Under the pieces are notes generated by a model that worked only from the letters and a program-made list of their open reading frames with translations, was not told the DNA's origin and did not search any database. A stretch of 57,448 nucleotides of DNA from Gnomoniopsis sp. IMI 355080 (Eukaryota > Ascomycota > Sordariomycetes > Diaporthales > Gnomoniaceae): the NCBI GenBank assembly GCA_027946555.1, contig JAPEVC010000221.1, forward strand, positions 1 to 57,448. The letters are read 5' to 3'. Below are positions 34,688-45,507 of the stretch, piece by piece; position 1 is the first letter of the stretch; each line of letters starts with the position of its first letter. The translations under genes were made by a program, and so were the position numbers.

Positions 34688-36191
34688 CTAAATTTTCCTG
34701 GTGTCTTGGATCCAGTCGATGGCATCGATTAAGTAGGGAACCTGATCGTGGAGGGTCAGCATACTTGCAGTAGTCTGTCGAATGCTACTTCCTAAGCTTA
34801 CGAATCGGCTGGGATTTTCCGTAGCTGGGAAATGGCCAAGGCCTTCCATCGTTTTGAAGTTGGCACCCTGTATCTTGTCTGCCGTAGCCTTGCTCATCTC
34901 AGGCGTAGTACTCCAGTCGTATTCACCAGTGAGAAAGTATATCGGGCACTTGCTCACATCGATCTTTTGTACACGGTCCCGGGCATCGAACCCACCAAAG
35001 TAAAAGTCGAGATCACCATGAAAGATTCCTGTGGGCCGACAAATTGTTCAGAATTGATCAAACTCTTTTTTTTTTAGTCAATCAACTCACCGTATGCTTG
35101 CCCAGAATACATATGCCAAATTAGTTGGCGATTCACGTAAGGAGCCTTCGGGCACATCATGCCGTAGATCCAATCCGGGTTGAATAGGGCTTGGTTGACC
35201 ACAGGACTCTTGTCGTTGAACTGCCTGTCCATGGTGAGGTAGTCAGATCCCTGGAGAGGAATTGTGCCCCCAGCCCCAACCTCAGCGGCTCTTATGGCGA
35301 CTGCCACGCAGACTTGCCCGGCCATGGAAGCACCGCAGATAATGGGCTTGGTTAGCTTCAGAGCCTTCACCATGGCTGCTATGGTGCCGACGTAAGCTTC
35401 TTCATTATTCGTGTGGTTTCCAGGGACATAATTCCTGCCGGGAAAGGATCTTCCGTGAGCAGGTAAGTCAAAAGCAACCATTGTACATTTCTCCATCATG
35501 CGTGGATCGTTCATCACGCCATGATATTGGCGGCTATCACTCCCAGCTGTGTGGCAGAACACTATGGGAATAGGCCCACTGCCCGAGGTCTCGTAGAAGA
35601 TCTTGGTTCTTCCCCAAACTGGGGCCTCAATGTATATATAGCGGCCAATGATGTGATCTTCAGTGGGTTCGTCCTGGTGTTCCTCTGGTATAGGCCCATG
35701 AAGACCCTCGCGAAGCACTTCAAGCAGACGGGTGGCTAGGTGTCCATACTGAGCAAAGCGGACCTGATCTCCAATAACCCCCACCCCTTCTTGCTTGATG
35801 TTCATTCCCTGTTCCACTACTCAGCATTTGTGGCGGTCGGGGTGTGATGATTTGCGTGGCATACTTGAAGGCCAACAAAGGACTGGAAGGGGGCTTTGGG
35901 ATCAGGCTGGAAGAACTTTTCCCACTGTTCACCATGTGCAACAAGCGTGAAATCAGCTTTAGAGGTATCGCCTGACGAGACTGAAGTTTGGGCCCCTGGC
36001 GCAATATGCACCAAGATGGCGTCGCCTCCTGCTGAGGCAACTCCGAGGGTAAGAGGCTCAATGATGGCTTTGGTGTTTATGAACGCCTGCCATTGCGTGT
36101 CTTGGTCAAGTGTCTTTTGCAATGAAGACACTGAGTTTGACATAGCTTGAGGCAATTGCGCCCAAGAGGCATTGTCGTTCTGTTGAGGCAT
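34688..36191 (-). CDS. Two-domain protein: SCP2-like N-terminus fused to alpha/beta hydrolase
   Basis: Predicted hydrolase; no signal peptide, so probably intracellular. Exons are 36191-35865, 35808-35091, 35028-34802 and 34741-34688, giving 441 residues. Residues 1 to about 125 resemble a sterol-carrier-like fold: W-Q-A-F-I-N-T-K, then D-A-I-L-V-H-I-A-P-G-A, then A-D-F-T-L-V-A-H-G. The hydrolase follows, with the nucleophile Ser270 in G-A-S-M-A-G, likely acid Asp386 in G-E-Y-D-W-S, and His414 in G-L-G-H-F-P. An oxyanion-hole-like C-H-T-A-G-S is at about 194-199. The last intron is inferred because splicing gives N-P-S-R-F-V-P-Y-L-I-D-A-I-D-W-I, the expected final helix. Without it, 21 extra residues interrupt that helix. 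Substrate unknown. An AT dinucleotide tract lies about 100 bases upstream and may act as its TATA element. Confidence 0.82.
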
Positions 36192-37043
36192 TTTGATACG
36201 ATGGGAGGTTCTTGATTGTGTGACAATTATGAACTTTTCATATGAGAGGTAATGTCAATGCTAATCCGCCACGATTGATATTCGCGTCTGGGCATATATA
36301 TATATATATATATATACATACATAGGTACGAAGTCGATCACATTTGAACCTGCCGACTCCTGTGCCCCGCCCCGCACCTATGCCGCATCATCCTCGTGGT
36401 GCTCACCAAGCTGTATACTGGGCGCTTCTGGATGTTTAATTGGCTGAGACACACACAAGTGGCAATACATGACCATTAGCTTGTGCGAGACCCCGCAAAG
36501 GGTAGGGACTTAGGAGACATCAAGTTGATTATGGGAAACCTAGTCCTCGGGTTACCTGATTCTGGCAACGGAATCGTCATAGGATCGGTAATGTGAAAAC
36601 GAAGTATAGCGCACTGCTCATTGATTCGGGTTGGTCAATTCGCCAAAAAAGAAAACAAGAAGAAAGAAAGAGATAAAAGACATACTGGAGCGAGCAACCG
36701 AGGCCACTGATTTACAGGAACTGGATACACCCTGTCTGTAGCCACCTATTTACTGTACTGCTGGACGGTTATACTGAACGGTCATTGAGCCACATCAAGC
36801 TTATTCTAAGATTGAGAAAAGCGCATATCATTTTGGCGACGCAATTGAGCCTAAGATCAGAGGCATGCACAGCCCCACCCAAGTTGCGCAAGGCTGCAAG
36901 GCTGACATCCCTAGGTGGGTCCCCCACAAAACCTTCTTCTCTGTGAATGTACTGGCTCAAGACACCTGCTATGCACAAAGGTTCATCGTCACTTCTACAT
37001 CATCAGCAACAACAGACGTCTCTTGCAACTGCCAACAGCCACT
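36192..37043. other. Divergent intergenic region with AT microsatellite
   Basis: It lies between the divergent SCP2-hydrolase gene and the unrecognised gene at 37044. Apart from the AT tract at 36294-36316, no feature is recognised. Confidence 0.4.
36294..36316. repeat. AT dinucleotide microsatellite
   Basis: An uninterrupted alternating AT run of 23 bases, 103-125 bases upstream of the SCP2-hydrolase start. By position it could serve as the TATA element of that gene. Confidence 0.85.
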
Positions 37044-39531
37044 ATGTCGTGAGACCTGTGCTAAACCCCGAGGACAGATCATGCTGTGAAGCTAACACTT
37101 TTATCTGACAGTGAAAGCGACTATGAACCTTCAGAGGGCAGGCTTAGTCGGTATGTGATCCTAACTCCAAGAGACAGACTCTCCTCAAGATACCTCTGCC
37201 CCACCATCGTCAGCTCGTGGCAGCCTGCATTCCCATCGGGCTAGCTTCTCGACAGCTATTCATAAACACTGCAACTTGAATCTCCAATCCTATCACTGAA
37301 ACTGATTCTCTCCCTTGCAGCTCTCCTCCACGCAGAACTCCCGACCCTGCCGAAGTGAAACGGGACCTTGACGAGGATCTTGCCGGCCTCGACAACATCG
37401 ATACCACGACCATCACCTCAGCCACTGGCGTTACTCCTTGCATTGCCAACGTCGATAACATGACACGACGCTCTGCTCGCGCTGCCGCTGTTGTCGCTAA
37501 CAATACTGGTGTCGCGCCACCTGGTGCCCCATCTGTTCGCATCGCTGGGCACCGCCGGCCACCTGCTGTGGGTTCCGCAGACGCGGCCATCCAGGCGCTG
37601 CTGATGCTGCCCGGCTTCGCCTGGGAGGAAGACCTGTCTTGGTAAGTATGCGTGCTTCCAAGCCCTCTTATTTCATATCATTTTCAGATCACGCCCAGAT
37701 CAAACATCCAACCACTCAAGACACCTCGTGGGAAGCGCATGCTTTGAGGAACATATTGACATCTAAACACAAACACCACCACTCACTGATATAGCAATCA
37801 CTGTCCTATCTCGCATGACAATTTTGCTTAAAATTGGAAACATCTGCGGTTGGTCTTGCAAATATCACCTCATGAACTGCTCGAGAGAGAGAGAGGTGGC
37901 TTGTCGTGGTGTAAACCACGTCGACAGACATGTCTTTTTGTACCGTACCATCGGCTCGTCCACAATGTTCTGGCATACACCCTCTTCGATTGCACTTGAA
38001 TACGGGGAATTACTTCCTCGTATCCGTATCCATTCCTTTCTGCGTTTTACTCCTTCGGTTTGGACTTGTATGCCATCTTCAGCTTCGTCGTATTTCTCAT
38101 ATTGTTACTACTTTCGCTTGTGTCCCGAAGCCCCTATTCCAGTTCACGTACCTTCAAACCAAGTCTTATGCTAACGAAGCCATCGAAACAGGGTCTTCCA
38201 CCGGGAGAACCGGGAGCTGTACAGAATGTTGGGTGCAGAAGTCTACGAGGGCACCTGGCGGCCTGCAGCGGACCAGCAGTTCGTTACTGCCCGCGTGGCA
38301 GACCTCATCGAAGCGTGTTGTGATGAGTGGTTGGAAGGACACGGCCCAAAGGGCGAGTGGCAGGACGGAGCGCTCCTGGCTCCCTTCTGTGAGTATTCAA
38401 TTCTGCGTCAAAGAATCTATTAACACACTACGTCGACTGCGCGACCTTTTAACAGAGCTTCAGACCGAGTTCGCTAATGCGGATTTCACAGGGGACCAGG
38501 CTGCTGTCCGTCTGTCGGATACGACAAGCTATTGGAGGCATCACAATCCGACCGCCACCCACATCTTCAAGGCCACGATGACCTATACTGCACGCTTTGA
38601 CCCGAAGGGCCGGGGCACCACCGAGGAGGAGGACCAGTGGGGTTTCCGGACCCTCACCTGGGGTGACCGCAAAGCCCAGATCGACATCGATATTCGTGCG
38701 AAGCCATGGGTAAGTTCTGTCCTCTTGCACCCCATTTGTGTACCGTCCATCCACTCTTTCCGACCTCTCTTCTGTCAGACTGTCTGTCAAGTCCAATAGT
38801 CCAGTTTATTGAATAGCAACTAAGTAATGTTCTATTCACAGAACTATGAGCGTGCCTAGAATGCCGCTCGTGACTTCTATGAGTACCTCAACGATACCGA
38901 GAACGATTACGGTCCTATCAAACCACCAAATGGCACGAAGCCCGAGCAAGCAAAAGCTTTCCTCACCTGGAACCCAGCTTCCATTCCCGTCGTCGCCTCC
39001 GCTTCCGTTTCGAAGAAGGCTCAGGCTCCTTGCCCTCCCACCACTCCGCCCCAGACCCAGGGCTCTGATAGCGACGTCGAGATGGTGGGTGCTGGGCCAG
39101 TTTACGAGAAACAAGGCACCAAGTCCGACACGGACATGAAAGATGCTGCTCCAGCCGGAGACAGATCCAATGATACCGGCCCCTGCCATCAGGGCGAGCG
39201 ACCCACGATTTACGGCCCTCGCGATCCCGACATCAAGATCGTTGCGGAGCGCATCAACATTCCTGAGGATGTTGAGGCTAGTCAAGGCCACAAGCTGATC
39301 ATCACGTTCAAGAACCTCGACCTGAAGGGCAAGGGAAAGCAAGAAGAGGTCGATAAGCCTCTGTCACCGATGCAGGATTCCGAGGACTTCGAAGATCTCG
39401 AAGACGTTGGTCACAGCCACGTGCAGGCTCTTACCCAGACGCCCAGCGGTGCCGGTGGTGTTGAGATGAAGAACAAGAAGAAGAACAAAAAGAAGAAGAA
39501 CAAGGGTCGCAAGAACAACCGGGGCAAGTAA
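37044..39531 (+). CDS. Unrecognised multi-exon protein, possibly lineage-specific
   Basis: I do not recognise this protein. Best model: exons 37044-37048 (ATG plus two bases), 37112-37150, 37321-37641, 38192-38388, 38492-38709 and 38860-39531, giving 483 residues. The frame is continuous through every junction. The start reads M-S-E-S-D-Y-E-P-S-E-G. The N-terminal 120 residues are acidic, Pro-rich and low in complexity. A folded-looking core follows: W-V-F-H-R-E-N-R-E-L-Y-R-M-L-G-A-E-V-Y, then L-I-E-A-C-C-D-E-W-L, Y-W-R-H-H-N-P-T and D-F-Y-E-Y-L-N-D. The C-terminus is Lys/Asn-rich and ends in a run like KNKKKNKKKKNKG, so a nuclear or nucleolar site is plausible. The last intron has two candidate 3' sites. 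The proximal one (exon from 38842) brings in an in-frame TAG at 38857, and the distal one uses that same TAG as its acceptor. The 5-base first coding exon is the least certain part. Confidence 0.6.
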
Positions 39532-39534
39532 TCA

Positions 39535-40682
39535 CAAGTGAGATCTGTGTTCGAAGCTTCTGATATTCGACCAGTTCTTCGCTGTCGCAACCAGACTGTT
39601 GATGTTGCCACCACTAGGGAGGGATCTGCCGCAGGGTCAGTTAACCTGGACTTTGGATACGGCCCTCTGCAAGGTTTATATCCATGGAGTACACGCCGTC
39701 TCGGCTCCTATTTCCATTCTCATTCTGGATGAGTTTTGGATGGTGGAATAACTGGTTTTACATGAAAGGGACAGTTTGAACCGTCCGATTCAACTAGCCT
39801 GCATTCCCCCGGGCCCATAGGAATTCGATCTTCGTCTCACATGCCCATCGATGCGCGGTGCAAACCAGAACGGACGACGGATTCTCGTGCTATAATTTAA
39901 AAGTCCGAAATCGCGGTGAATGCATTGGGTATACCCCGTGTAGAATTTTTTCTTCTTTTTTCCCCCGCAATTTGGAGAAAAGAAAAGAAGAAGAAGCAAA
40001 GGCTCCAAACAGCTAAGTACGTATCCTGCCGGTGACTTGAATAGTGCAGAAGTGACTTCACGGGCTGCGGGCCATTGTCTGCATCCGTGATTCCGCGACT
40101 CTGAGAGAACAATAAACGCAGTATGGCAGCAGACATATCCACCGCGCAACAGTCTCGAAAAGTTGGCTTTGATCATGAAGTGCCAAACAATTCATCAAGA
40201 TGCCAACTGTGGTCGTCTGTTCCCCCTTTCAGCTTTGCATATCTGATACCTGCAGGTATGCGGGACTCAGCCGCAATAGGCGGGGTAAGTACTTATCGTG
40301 GGGCAGTGCAATGGAATGCTGTGCTTACAGCCAGCTGCATAGTCGGACTGGGGATGAAAAAAAAAGTTACCATCTGCGCCACTCCGGCGTCAAGCTTGCC
40401 TGCAGATTCTATCGTCAAGCTTTAGCAAGATCGAGAGTTGTCAATTGAGCGACAGATCTCCATCATGAGTCTGTAAGTAAGGCTTTGAAGCATCAATTGC
40501 CTCGTTGCCAGTGCTGTCGTTGCCCTTGGCCCAGTCGAGCGCTGCATCAGGTGTGAGCGTACGGAGCAATTGCCTACCCAGGTACCTAGGTACTGTCGAA
40601 TCGATCGATTGCGCGCCAGTGAGTCTCCGTTCAATCTGTTTCTATCGCGGTCAAGAGGACCGTGTAGGGGCTTGAGACTACG
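39535..40682. other. Intergenic 1.15 kb
   Basis: It lies between the unrecognised gene and the kinase. A perfect TACCTAGGTA lies at 40583-40592, about 90 bases before the kinase start. Pyrimidine and purine runs occur near 39945-40000. No gene is supported. Confidence 0.4.
40583..40592. repeat. Dispersed palindrome TACCTAGGTA, perfect copy
   Basis: Perfect 10-base palindrome about 90 bases upstream of the kinase start codon. Confidence 0.7.
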
Positions 40683-43028
40683 ATGGAGGACCTGACAGAT
40701 GGATGGCATACGGTCTTGCCATCACATCACACGGGAGGTCGCCTTTCCCGGGCCCAGGTCGAGGAGTATGAACGCCGGACCTTGAAAGAGTGGCAGCGAT
40801 GTCCCAAGGAGGACTGGTCTGGGTTGTAAGTGCGCAGCCTTTAGCTCCCATTTCGTACGTGCAGGCATTCCAATACTGACTATCTTGTGTCTATCAGAGG
40901 CAAGCACATATCCGCGACCGAACATCCAGAGACCAAGACCCGAGTCCACACACGGTTCAAGCCCATCGATGACCTAGGTTCCACTCAGATCAGTGAGGTG
41001 AAAAAGGTTCATTATGCATACCACAGCAAAAAGCCTCCGGTATGTCTGGCTAGGAAGAGAATCAAGCGGAGACGCGGCATCACAGTCGAGATGTTAAGGG
41101 CCGAAGCTGAGGTGATGGAAAGACTCGATCACGACCACATCGTCAAGCTGGTTGGAACATATTCCATACTCTATAATGAGCTGTACCTTTTGATCTGGCC
41201 CGTTGCAGTCTGTGATCTGTCCTCATTCTTGGATGACGTCGATGCCCTTCGCACCGGTCATGGAGACCGAGATGACATTCGCAGTCGGTTCGATGCCCTT
41301 GACCTCCGGACGGACGACGCTTCTGGTGGATCCCGGGGAACACCTACAGTGGACCACTTGACATTTCTCCGTCAGATCAATGGCTGTGTTGCACAGGCTA
41401 CGGCTTACTGTCACAACAAACATATCCGCCATTTGGACTTGAAACCGAGCAATGTACTGCTTGGGCCGGGACGGGTCTACTTGGCCGACTTTGGCATTGC
41501 AAAGGACGTGGAAGAGAGGGATACCACGCATACCGTGGGAATGGTTGGCACACCAAAATGGCAGGCGTCTGAAGTCACACGAAGCAGGAGTGGAGAAGAC
41601 GAGTGGTCCATGAAAGCTGCCGACATATTTGCTTTGGGGTTGGTCCTACTCAACATAGCCGCAGTCCTCTACGGCGCGGATCTATCCGATTTGGATCGGA
41701 TACTGGGTGATGTCGACCCTGACTCTCGTGCCGAAGGCCTGGAGAGGTATCAACGGACCCTTGCACAGCTGGCCCTCGCAAGTCAAGACGTCCGGCCGCC
41801 AGGTGACCGCACTGTTGCGCCCCGGCACATCATCGGCTTAACATCACGAATGTTGTCATCGAGGCCTGGGGATCGGCCATCAGCAGTATCTGTCGACAAA
41901 GAGCTTGTCGAGTTGGGAGGCTTGGACCAGATATACCATTCGCCATGTTGCAAGAAGAGCACTCGCTACATGACCGAGCTGGTCGATTCCCGGGAGAAAG
42001 TCCTAGTGCAACAGAATCAGACGCTGAGGGAAGAGAACCAGCGTAGCGTCAAGAGGATCAGAGAGCTAGAGGCCAAGGATGAGACTTACCAATGGCGGAT
42101 GGAGAATGCAGAAAAGAAACATGCCAAAGACGTCGCCAACCTTGAGAGGCTCCTCGAGAGCGAACGACAACAGCGTAGGCAACTTGAAGCGCAGCTTGCA
42201 GAATTGCAACGCCATGGAGCACGGCCGAGGACAGGAGGGACACGAAACGACAACCCAAGTAACCCCAGCCTACATCTGCGTTATACTGCGAGATCCCAAA
42301 CCCAAAAGGTTCCTACCACTGAGAGGGTGCCATTGTCCTCCGGTGCTCAGCCCCCCCTGGCACCGCGCAGCATGATCTCCGAGCCTCATGTTCCCAAAAT
42401 CTACGAGGCTGCCGCACAACAACAGCCCGAAAAGCCCTGCATCCGGCCCACATCTTTCGCAGGCGCCGCTGCGGTCGGGGCGATTGCCCGAGAATGCCCC
42501 AGGACATCACCTGGAGTGATGTCCAGAAGGACCAATTCAAACTCCAAATTACCTGTGGCGGTTACGCCTATTCGCTCCCGTGCACATACTCCGAGCCTTA
42601 ACCAAGATACATCTCTGACCGACAGTACGCTAGACAGCATGACCAGTTCGACTTTCTCTCGCCTCAGCGTAGCAGCAACAGAGTCGACGTCGGTAACTCC
42701 AAGTCCAACGATCGGCGGCACCAGCTCCTTTATGAACCGGAATCTGGCCTCTATAGCAAAGAATGGCCATATGCCATCGTCTAGCACTGGTCTTGGCGTT
42801 GATCTTGGTAGTATGGTTCAGGACAGCAAAGAGCCTGTCGATCCGAGATACATCGCAGCCGGGGCACTTAGTCCTGTCCTCAGCTCCTCAACAATGTCTT
42901 CTCCGAGGACTACGAAGGTGGAAGTCAACTCTGAACGCAGCTCAAGGCCCATGCCAAAAATTCCCTCGTTGACCAACCAACCAAGCTGGGCCGAAGTCGC
43001 ACGACAAGATCGGAAGCTTTGCACCTGA
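40683..43028 (+). CDS. Protein kinase (non-RD) with coiled-coil tail
   Basis: Predicted cytosolic Ser/Thr protein kinase. Exons are 40683-40825 and 40898-43028, giving 757 residues. The kinase domain spans about 70-355. The glycine loop is weak (D-L-G-S-T-Q-I-S-E-V). The likely ATP lysine is Lys101 in L-A-R-K-R-I-K. The catalytic loop is H226-L-D-L-K-P-S-N, so the usual Arg before Asp228 is Leu. D245-F-G is intact, and the A-P-E motif reads A-S-E. The essential Lys, Asp and Asn are therefore present and activity is likely, without the RD-type activation control. A charged coiled coil follows at about 370-450 (REENQRSVKRIRELEAKDE), then a long Ser/Thr/Pro-rich tail. The ATG at 40683 is chosen because splicing from it supplies a conserved-looking N-terminal segment (W-Q-R-C-P-K-E-D-W-S-G). 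AATAAA follows the stop by 57 bases. Confidence 0.85.
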
Positions 43029-43506
43029 ATTAGTCCCAGCCGCGGCAAAAGGGGAAAAGTATCCAGAAGCATGTTGGTCATCTTCAATAAAGCATCAGGT
43101 CACTGATAAAGCGCTTTCGCCGAATCTGCTCCGTACAAATGCAGTGCATGTACAGAGCTGTTGGTGCGATGGCTATTGGAGCAAGTGGGTCGCATCGCCC
43201 CTTTGCACCGATACTTCGTTGGAAGGTAGCATTGGCCATTACAACCTCCAGCCAATTCCGCTTATCCATATGCACACGCATCTCCGACTATCGTGACAAC
43301 AGTTTCAGGCTCAATTTGTCAACGTGCTCGTTCACAATGCTTCGTTGCCAATATACACTACAACATAGATGGCGACCACCTATGTAGCAAGATATGACCA
43401 TAGCCGAACATAATATAAAAGTCTCCCACTATGTCCAGACTCGAAATGTAAGTTGTGGACAAGATGCCAAGATCCTAGCGCAACACATTCTGGAAAGGCA
43501 TTGAAA
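43029..43506. other. Intergenic region between kinase and kelch gene
   Basis: It has the AATAAA at 43086-43091 and presumably the promoter of the kelch gene. Nothing else is recognised. Confidence 0.4.
43086..43091 (+). terminator. Polyadenylation signal AATAAA of the kinase gene
   Basis: Canonical hexamer 57 bases after the kinase stop codon. Confidence 0.5.
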
Positions 43507-44613
43507 ATGGACATCCTAGGTCACTTATTTCTGTTCATGCTCCTTCACACGAACGCCTTCCTTGCCGCTGCTTATCCCCACCAGACACCTCGGGCTTTCT
43601 CCGCTGTTGGTGGGACTTGGCAAGTCCTCGCATCTATTCCGATTGCTCCACTACAAGAACAAGCCACCGTTGCCATCAACTCGACGACCATCGCTATCGT
43701 CGGCGGCATTGTGCCGGACCTCTCCAGCTCAAACGGGACCATCTCCAACAGCACAGGGTTCACCACGACGAACATCGTGCAGCTGTACGACATCCCCAGC
43801 GACACATGGACATCTGTTTCGCCCGCACCGGTGGAAATCAATCACGCTAACGCAGGTGTGGTTGATGGCAAGATCTACTTGCTCGGAGGCTTGGTGTTCA
43901 CACCCACTGGGCAGTCCGACCAGGGCTCATGGGTCGCGATCGCTGACGCCTGGGTCTATGATCCGTTCACAGACAATTGGACTGTGCTAGAGGGTACGCC
44001 GGAGCCACTGGCCCGTGGCGCCTCTGTTGTCGGCGTGTATGGTTCCAGAATTTACATCGCCGGTGGGCTGCAGCTGTTGGATCTGCTGCCAGTGACTGGC
44101 GTCCAGGACAGTGTCGCCAACGTCACAGCTTTTGACACTACGTCCGGTGCTTGGGTCACTGACCTTCCTGTCGCCGCACAGCAGCTTCCTGAAGCGCGAG
44201 ACCATGCCGTCGGTGCGGTAGTCGGTAGCACGTTCTATGTAATTGGAGGGCGAAACAGGGGGCAGACAGAAGTGAAGGACACGGTCTTTGCTCTGGACCT
44301 AGAGAACCTGGAGGCTGGCTGGCGAACGAGTGATGCCAGAATGCCTACACCGCGCGGAGGCCTGTCGGCCGGGACTGTTGGAACCCAGGTCTTTACATTC
44401 GGAGGAGAGGGGAACGAAGCTGTGAGCACGGGAGTTTTCAACGAGACGGAAGTTTTCGATGCAGCTACGGAAACATGGACGAAGCTGTTGCCCATGAGAC
44501 TGGCCCGACATGGGACTGCAGCTGTTGGAGTGGGTGATCGCGTGTATGTGCCTGGGGGAGGCACTGTTCAGGGAGCCACGCCGGTCGACGTGTTGGACGT
44601 GTACATACCTTGA
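43507..44613 (+). CDS. Secreted six-blade kelch-repeat protein
   Basis: Predicted extracellular beta-propeller. Single exon, 368 residues. The N-terminus is a signal peptide (LFLFMLLHTNAFLAAA, cleavage near Y28). Six kelch blades are marked by Gly-Gly pairs after a hydrophobic strand, near residues 66, 127, 186, 247, 299 and 350, spaced 51-61 apart. Examples are I-Y-L-L-G-G and F-Y-V-I-G-G. Blade Trp residues recur (D-T-W-T-S-V, D-N-W-T-V-L, E-T-W-T-K-L). There are several N-glycosylation sites. It is far shorter than galactose oxidase and no oxidase copper-site motif is visible, so no enzyme activity is claimed. The upstream frame is open without an ATG, so 43507 is taken as the start. Confidence 0.88.
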   Translation: MDILGHLFLFMLLHTNAFLAAAYPHQTPRAFSAVGGTWQVLASIPIAPLQEQATVAINSTTIAIVGGIVPDLSSSNGTISNSTGFTTTNIVQLYDIPSDTWTSVSPAPVEINHANAGVVDGKIYLLGGLVFTPTGQSDQGSWVAIADAWVYDPFTDNWTVLEGTPEPLARGASVVGVYGSRIYIAGGLQLLDLLPVTGVQDSVANVTAFDTTSGAWVTDLPVAAQQLPEARDHAVGAVVGSTFYVIGGRNRGQTEVKDTVFALDLENLEAGWRTSDARMPTPRGGLSAGTVGTQVFTFGGEGNEAVSTGVFNETEVFDAATETWTKLLPMRLARHGTAAVGVGDRVYVPGGGTVQGATPVDVLDVYIP

Positions 44614-44820
44614 TGCAATAGACCTGAGGTCTACGTGAGGATGCTGGTGGGCTCAGTTGCCAGGAGATCTCCCCATATGGTGATTTCCCGTTACACCTTC
44701 GACTCATATTTGATACCATCTGTCTTTTCAACAAGCAGAAACAAATCGAAATGGACATTACCTAGGCAGGAGGCAGGCATGCGTGGCTGCACGTTGCGAG
44801 GGACAACCCACCTCTGTATA

Positions 44821-44834
44821 GGTACCTAGGTACC
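44821..44834. repeat. Extended palindrome GGTACCTAGGTACC
   Basis: Perfect 14-base palindrome containing TACCTAGGTA at its centre; the longest copy in the window. Confidence 0.8.
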
Positions 44835-45082
44835 TTCATCTTTCCCATTGCAAACAGCGGGGATTGCTTCCTCCCCCCCCCCCTTCCTGGTTTCTTTTGA
44901 TCGACCTTTTCACACCACAATCCATTTGCAAACAGAGAAACCTTCAACCTGACCTTGACTCTCAGTGGATCTCACCACTTCGTCGATCCATCACTTGTTC
45001 CTGACACCTACACTCTTGCAGAGAGTGCTGTCATTGAGCTTGGAAGCACTCAACTTCACAAAGCCTTCTCTGATAGTCTTTG

Positions 45083-45490
45083 GTAAGTATCTCTACCCTT
45101 TCCCTGTCATACCTTCAACAGCTTCCCTCTGCTCTCGCCTCTTTCTTTGTCTGTCAAAAGATCAGCTCGAGGTCGCCTGAAACTGCCCAGCGGTCAGATT
45201 TCGCCTTTGTCGCATTGTCTTCTCCCTTATGCCACCTCCATCTTCACCATCGCCTTCAAACCATTTCAGCTGGTTGCCTTCAAATCATAGAAGTTGGCCG
45301 GGATGGGGAGGAACAGCTCGTCTTCGCATTTCGGATCGTCCTTCAAAAGAACATGCCCCATCTCTCAATACGCGTTTCAATCTTGCCTGCCTCCACCAAC
45401 TACGCCTTTTCCTCCTACTTGATTTGACGCGGTAGCTCTCCTCAAGGGAAGCATCAAAATAACATCACCCACTGACCATCGGTCAACCAG
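45083..45490 (+). other. Possible 5' leader intron of the BTB gene
   Basis: A strong donor GTAAGT at 45083 and an acceptor ending at 45490, 17 bases before the start codon, with a CTGAC branch-like word about 20 bases before the acceptor. The intron would be 408 bases. No reading frame tests it, so transcript data are needed. Confidence 0.3.
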
Positions 45491-45507
45491 TTCTACCTTT
45501 TGTCAAG

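Larger units (their letters stand above)
44614..45507. other. Intergenic region and probable 5' leader of the BTB gene
   Basis: It contains the longest palindrome copy (44821-44834) and a C11 run at 44873-44883. The CT-rich part from about 45000 to 45500 looks like a long leader, possibly with an intron (see 45083-45490). Confidence 0.4.

Noticed and set aside
34743..34801. Unspliced C-terminus of the SCP2-hydrolase
   Set aside because: It would insert about 20 residues in the last helix; removing a GTAAGC...CAG intron restores the usual order after the catalytic His.
11977..36191. Secondary-metabolite gene cluster suggested by the exporter, tyrosinase, bZIP and hydrolase genes
   Set aside because: No backbone enzyme (PKS, NRPS, terpene cyclase, prenyltransferase) is present, and housekeeping genes lie between the candidates.
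38857..38859. In-frame TAG first read as evidence of a pseudogene
   Set aside because: The TAG is also a valid intron 3' end, and splicing there restores a continuous frame in the correct phase.
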